Source of the DNA: Cyclaneusma minus
Taxonomy: Eukaryota; Ascomycota; Leotiomycetes; Marthamycetales; Marthamycetaceae
Reading direction: 5' to 3'
Length of the DNA: 64,000 nt
Assembly: GCA_037179335.1 (NCBI GenBank)
Contig: JAKZHN010000003.1
Coordinates: forward strand, 434,001-498,000
Numbering within the stretch: position 1 is the first letter of the stretch; every line of letters begins with the position of its first letter. Both the position numbers and the translations under genes were made by a program. The notes beneath the pieces are model-generated. The model was not told where the DNA came from. It was given only the letters and a program-made list of their open reading frames with translations, and ran no database searches. Shown here piece by piece: positions 60,607 through 64,000 of this stretch.

Positions 60607-61647
60607 GAAGAAAGTGGCTTTCTGAAAGGGGCGTCCGCAACTAGCACATGCGGGAAAAGCGAGCCTACGGTGGCTTGCGTTTGCAGCGAGCTTCCTTTTT
60701 ACCATCAGCAAGTTCTGTCCCGAATCTTTGCGAGGAAGCTACCTGGGCTGGTTTTGCTGAAATCTGGGCTAGTTGCTGATGCTCGCTCACCCTGTGATGG
60801 GTCCTATGAGATGAATTGAATGAAGCTATAGCCGCAGGATGAGACAAATATCCAAGCAGGGGATCCTAGAAAGCAAGAGGCTGCGTTGTTATGCCTTTTG
60901 CGTCTGGGAAACATATGGGCGGCGTCATCAATACTCGGATCGAATGAGCAATATCCATGGCGGTACAAACATGTTGGTAGATCTAGATGCGCGGAACTTA
61001 GTCTGCTCACAAAACATACAATTCGAAGCACAAATCCAACCAGCCCAAAACGTCTTTTCTGATCATCCTCCCCGCCATCTCGCATCTCATTCTTCCGCCG
61101 TCGGTTCCTTCCCCGAGTGCCTATCCAAAAAGCCATGAATACAACATTGCCCAATCCCCTCACCCGCCAAGCAGCCAAGCATCGCCGTGATCGAAATAGC
61201 CATCATGCCGCTTAGGCCGTCGACATGTCCTTCTCTCCCCACGGTCCATGACCTTCTGGACAAAGTTGACAACCATCCTCGGCCCCCGGCCAACCCAAAC
61301 CCACACCTTATTCCTAGCACAGTCCCCACGGCCTTGGCAGCAGCCTCCCAGGTTATATAATGGATGTCGCGATTGAACGCCAAGAATAGTGCGGGGGAGA
61401 TTGAAGTTGGATAAATAATAGCGGTGGTGGAAATAAGGTTGATGGGGCCGGCGGCTTCCCGCCCCCGCAAAGCGCTAACTTTGGAGTGACACCTGGGCTA
61501 ACGTCATGCATCACGGTTTTCTTCCTCACACCTATCCAAACTTGAAGATGAGGGATCTTGGAATTCGAAAAAAAAAATTCCAATGGATATATTTGACAGC
61601 ATCCACTTCCAAAACAAAATGAGAACTGATTGAAAGCCAGGACGTCG
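60607..61647. other. Intergenic region with a weak minus-strand ORF
   Basis: Minus-strand frame 61,087-61,470 (127 codons, no upstream ATG) has a Gly/Ala-rich part, LSGMMAISITAMLGCLAGEG, that could be a membrane segment, ending in a polar tail. It might be an exon of a small unannotated protein divergent from the acyl-CoA dehydrogenase gene. Evidence is thin. Otherwise nothing is seen. Confidence 0.25.
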
Positions 61648-61791
61648 ATGCAGATCTCCAAGTTCTCGGCAACCAACCCATCCCCGCACCACAAGCCGAG
61701 GTCCGCCATCCGAGCTGGTATATCCGCAACCTCTTCCACTCAATCGTCGTCACAGAGTCTCAACCAAACCATTGTTTCTGGAGTCTCCAAA

Positions 61792-63288
61792 ATGTCCGAG
61801 TCATCTCCCAAAACCACCATCTCATTTACCCTCCCGCCAGACCTGACTGCGTATCTCGCCTCCCTCGACAATTTCATCAAAACCACCATTGAACCCCTCC
61901 AAAACCAGGCTGACAACAACCGCTTCTTCGACCACCACCGCGAACACTCTCGTACTGATTGGGACAATCAAGGCCTGCCACGCAAAGAGTGGGAAGACCT
62001 ACTAGCTGAATGCACAACGCTCGCCGACGCCGCCGGATTCTTTCGCTTCTCTCTGCCCCGTGAATACGGCGGGCAATATGGGAGTAACTTATGGATGGCA
62101 GTTATCCGTATGCATCTAGCACGCAAAGGGCTCGGCTTGTTCAACGACTTGCAAAATGAACATTCCGTTGTGGGCAATTTTCCTGACGTGTTGATGGTAA
62201 GAGAATTTGGGAATCATGAACAGAAGAAGGAATTGATTGGAGGGAGATTGCGAGGAGAGGTCAGGATTGTGTTTGGGTTGACGGAGCCTTCGCATGGGTC
62301 CGATGCTACACATATGGATACGACAGCTGTCAAGGTTGTAAGAGATGGCAAAGAGGGATGGCTGATTAACGGCACGAAGAAGTGGCAAACGGGTATGCAT
62401 CGCGCGACACATGTTATTTTGTTTGCGAGAACGTCAGGCAGAGCGGGTGATGCGAAGGGGATCACGGCGTTCATCGTTCCTGCCACAACTGAAGGTGTGA
62501 AGGTGGAAAGTTACGAGTGGACGTTTAACATGCCGACTGATCATGCGACTGTTTCCTACAAAGACGTGTTTCTTCCTTCAAGCACAAACCCGATCTTGGG
62601 ACCAGAAGGCGAAGGACTGGCGATTGCGCAAACCTTCGTACACGAAAACCGCCTCCGCCAAGCAGCAAGTTCGCTAGGCGCAGCGCAGTTTTGCATCTCG
62701 AAGGCGGTGGAATATGCCAAAGAACGACGCCCGTTCGGCAAACCACTTTCCTCAAACCAAGGAATCCAGTTCCCGCTCGTATCGCTGTATACGCAAGCCG
62801 AAATGCTTGAACTCCTGATTCTGCGTACCGCTACGGAATTAGATGCTGCTGGGCCCTGGAGGACTTGGAAAGATAAGAAGGGGAATTTGGAAGCAGGGTT
62901 GGGGGCGAAGGTCAGTATGTGTAATTTTTGGGCTAATAGATTGTGTTGTGGGGCGGCGGATGGGGCGATGCAGGTTCATGGAGGGAATGGGTATGGTAGG
63001 GAAATGCCGTTTGAACATATTTATCGGCATCATAGGAGGTATAGGATTACGGAGGGGAGTGAGGAGATTCAGATGAGGAAGGTGAGTGCGTTTTTGTTTT
63101 GATGACCTTGGAGGTCCTGTTGGAAGTGGTGTGGGATGGAGTGAGGTGTTCGGAAGGGTGGCCGGGTGGCCAGGAACTTTCTGACATGGGGACGGGGTTG
63201 GAAAGTGCTGACAGTTCGTGAGCTCTAGGTTGCGGCATATCTGTTTGGCTTTGGTGGCAAGAAGAAACCTAAAGACGCTAAGTTGTAG
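61792..63288 (+). CDS. Acyl-CoA dehydrogenase family protein
   Basis: These are FAD-dependent dehydrogenases of acyl-CoA thioesters (mitochondrial or peroxisomal fatty-acid or branched-chain oxidation). Exon 1 is 61,792-63,081 and exon 2 is 63,229-63,288, over a 147-nt intron (GTGAGT, GTGCTGACAG branch, CTCTAG). The product is 449 aa. Seen: an N-terminal helical domain with SRTDWDNQGLPRKEWEDLL, the flavin-site signature FGLTEPSHGSDATHM, then WTFNMPTDHA, ENRLRQAASSLGAAQ, KVSMCNFWANRLCC, QVHGGNGYG and HRRYRITEGSEEIQMRKVAA. The splice restores the family C-terminus AAYLFGFGG. I prefer the ATG at 61,792 (AAAATGTCC). An upstream in-frame ATG at 61,648 would add a basic Ser-rich leader, a possible mitochondrial signal. 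The exact substrate cannot be told. Confidence 0.93.
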
Positions 63289-64000
63289 AGCCAACCCAAA
63301 CAGCAGTCCCTCGACGCAACAGTTAAGCCGCTCTACGACGGTAGAACAGCGCTGTAGCAACAGCAAAGAATCGCAGAAAGGCAAGCCTTTCGAATATTGC
63401 GTGACCTGTCCAGTTGATTCATGTATGTTCAGAATCCAGAAGACCGAGAATTGAAGAACTACAAGGATGGATGCCCTTACCCCTTTGTTTTCACAATCTC
63501 GAACATGGACATGAAGAGAGGTACCAAAGCTGCTTTTTATATCTCTCGGGGGAGGTCCAAATCTGCAAGTAAAGCCACTAGCTCCACCAATGTCCAGAAA
63601 GCTCAAGCTTGCCTCACGTGCCACATCACTGAATCGCCTGGGTGAGAAGCGAGCGGCGGTGACGTCGGTATAAAGCTTGCCTGCTCGAGACTCTGTGCAG
63701 GCAAGGCAGCGGGGTATAAATAAGATACCTCCCCTCCACGATTGATTGTCCCCAGGATCCACCTAAGAAGATTAGCAATGCGATGTCCCATCGTCAAGTA
63801 AACACGAACTCATTCAGGGTGCTTGATCATGCGCAAAGTCGTGTGGACTCTTGGAGAGATCCATCTTACCCCTGGAACCTGCCGTCATGAAACAAAACCC
63901 CCGAGCCCGATTCGATATGCAAGCAGCCAAGGCGTACAAGATGAGTTCTACTGTCGTTGGACTTCCGCTGTTTTCGATGTGAGAGTGGGATCGGGCAGTA
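63289..64000. other. Right end of window, no supported gene
   Basis: It contains GGGGTATAAATAAG near 63,710, a TATA-like promoter element that may serve a gene starting beyond the window. ORFs here are short and overlap on both strands. Confidence 0.4.

Noticed and set aside
62839..63762. 307-codon minus-strand ORF
   Set aside because: It overlaps the acyl-CoA dehydrogenase 3' exon and intron antisense. Its start lies in non-coding sequence and it carries no domain.

Overview
This is nuclear DNA of a filamentous ascomycete (Pezizomycotina). Three things point there. Introns are short (51-147 nt) with GTRNGT donors and CTGAC/CTAAT branch sites. A HET-domain gene and a BBE-type FAD oxidase relic are present. 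Large AT-rich blocks carry LTR retrotransposon remains whose changes are almost all C-to-T/G-to-A, the footprint of repeat-induced point mutation (RIP). I cannot name a genus.

Layout. (1) 1-6.88 kb: a tandem segmental duplication with three copies (A, B, C) of an unrecognised coiled-coil protein gene on the minus strand. Copy C is intact. A and B each carry one in-frame stop, after which the conserved frame simply continues. (2) 6.9-12.05, 22.44-24.35 and 50.14-52.4 kb: three blocks of one degenerate tandem array with a period of about 380 bp. Each unit has a CACGTG palindrome, a TTAAATAC/TATATAC box and a paired GACGGTAG/GACAGTAG box, and no convincing ORF. (3) 12.1-16.15 kb: a BBE oxidase pseudogene with a nonsense codon, a 1,176-bp non-coding mini-LTR element and a frameshift. 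(4) 16.15-22.44 kb: a RIP-degraded Ty1/copia element with 204-bp LTRs and a TGCAT target duplication. (5) 24.35-50.13 kb: a 25.8-kb AT-rich insertion that splits one array unit. It is a set of nested LTR elements: a direct-repeat-bounded outer element, then a copia (26,333-45,731), a gypsy (31,708-44,264) and another gypsy (36,706-42,716). For the three inner elements I could place paired LTRs of 197-206 bp and 5-bp target duplications.

(6) 52.7-64 kb: ordinary euchromatin with nicotinate phosphoribosyltransferase (NPT1-like, NAD salvage), tRNA-Val(UAC), a HET-domain protein, a copia gag-like ORF, a small two-membrane-segment protein of unknown function and an acyl-CoA dehydrogenase. These genes look unrelated in function and are not a cluster.

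History as inferred: the 380-bp array once ran as one tract between the coiled-coil genes and NPT1. It was broken by the BBE/copia segment and by the nested insertion. RIP then degraded the retroelements and appears to have touched the neighbouring duplicated genes. The array, with its promoter-like or centromere-element-like grammar, is the least explained feature and the best candidate for something undescribed.
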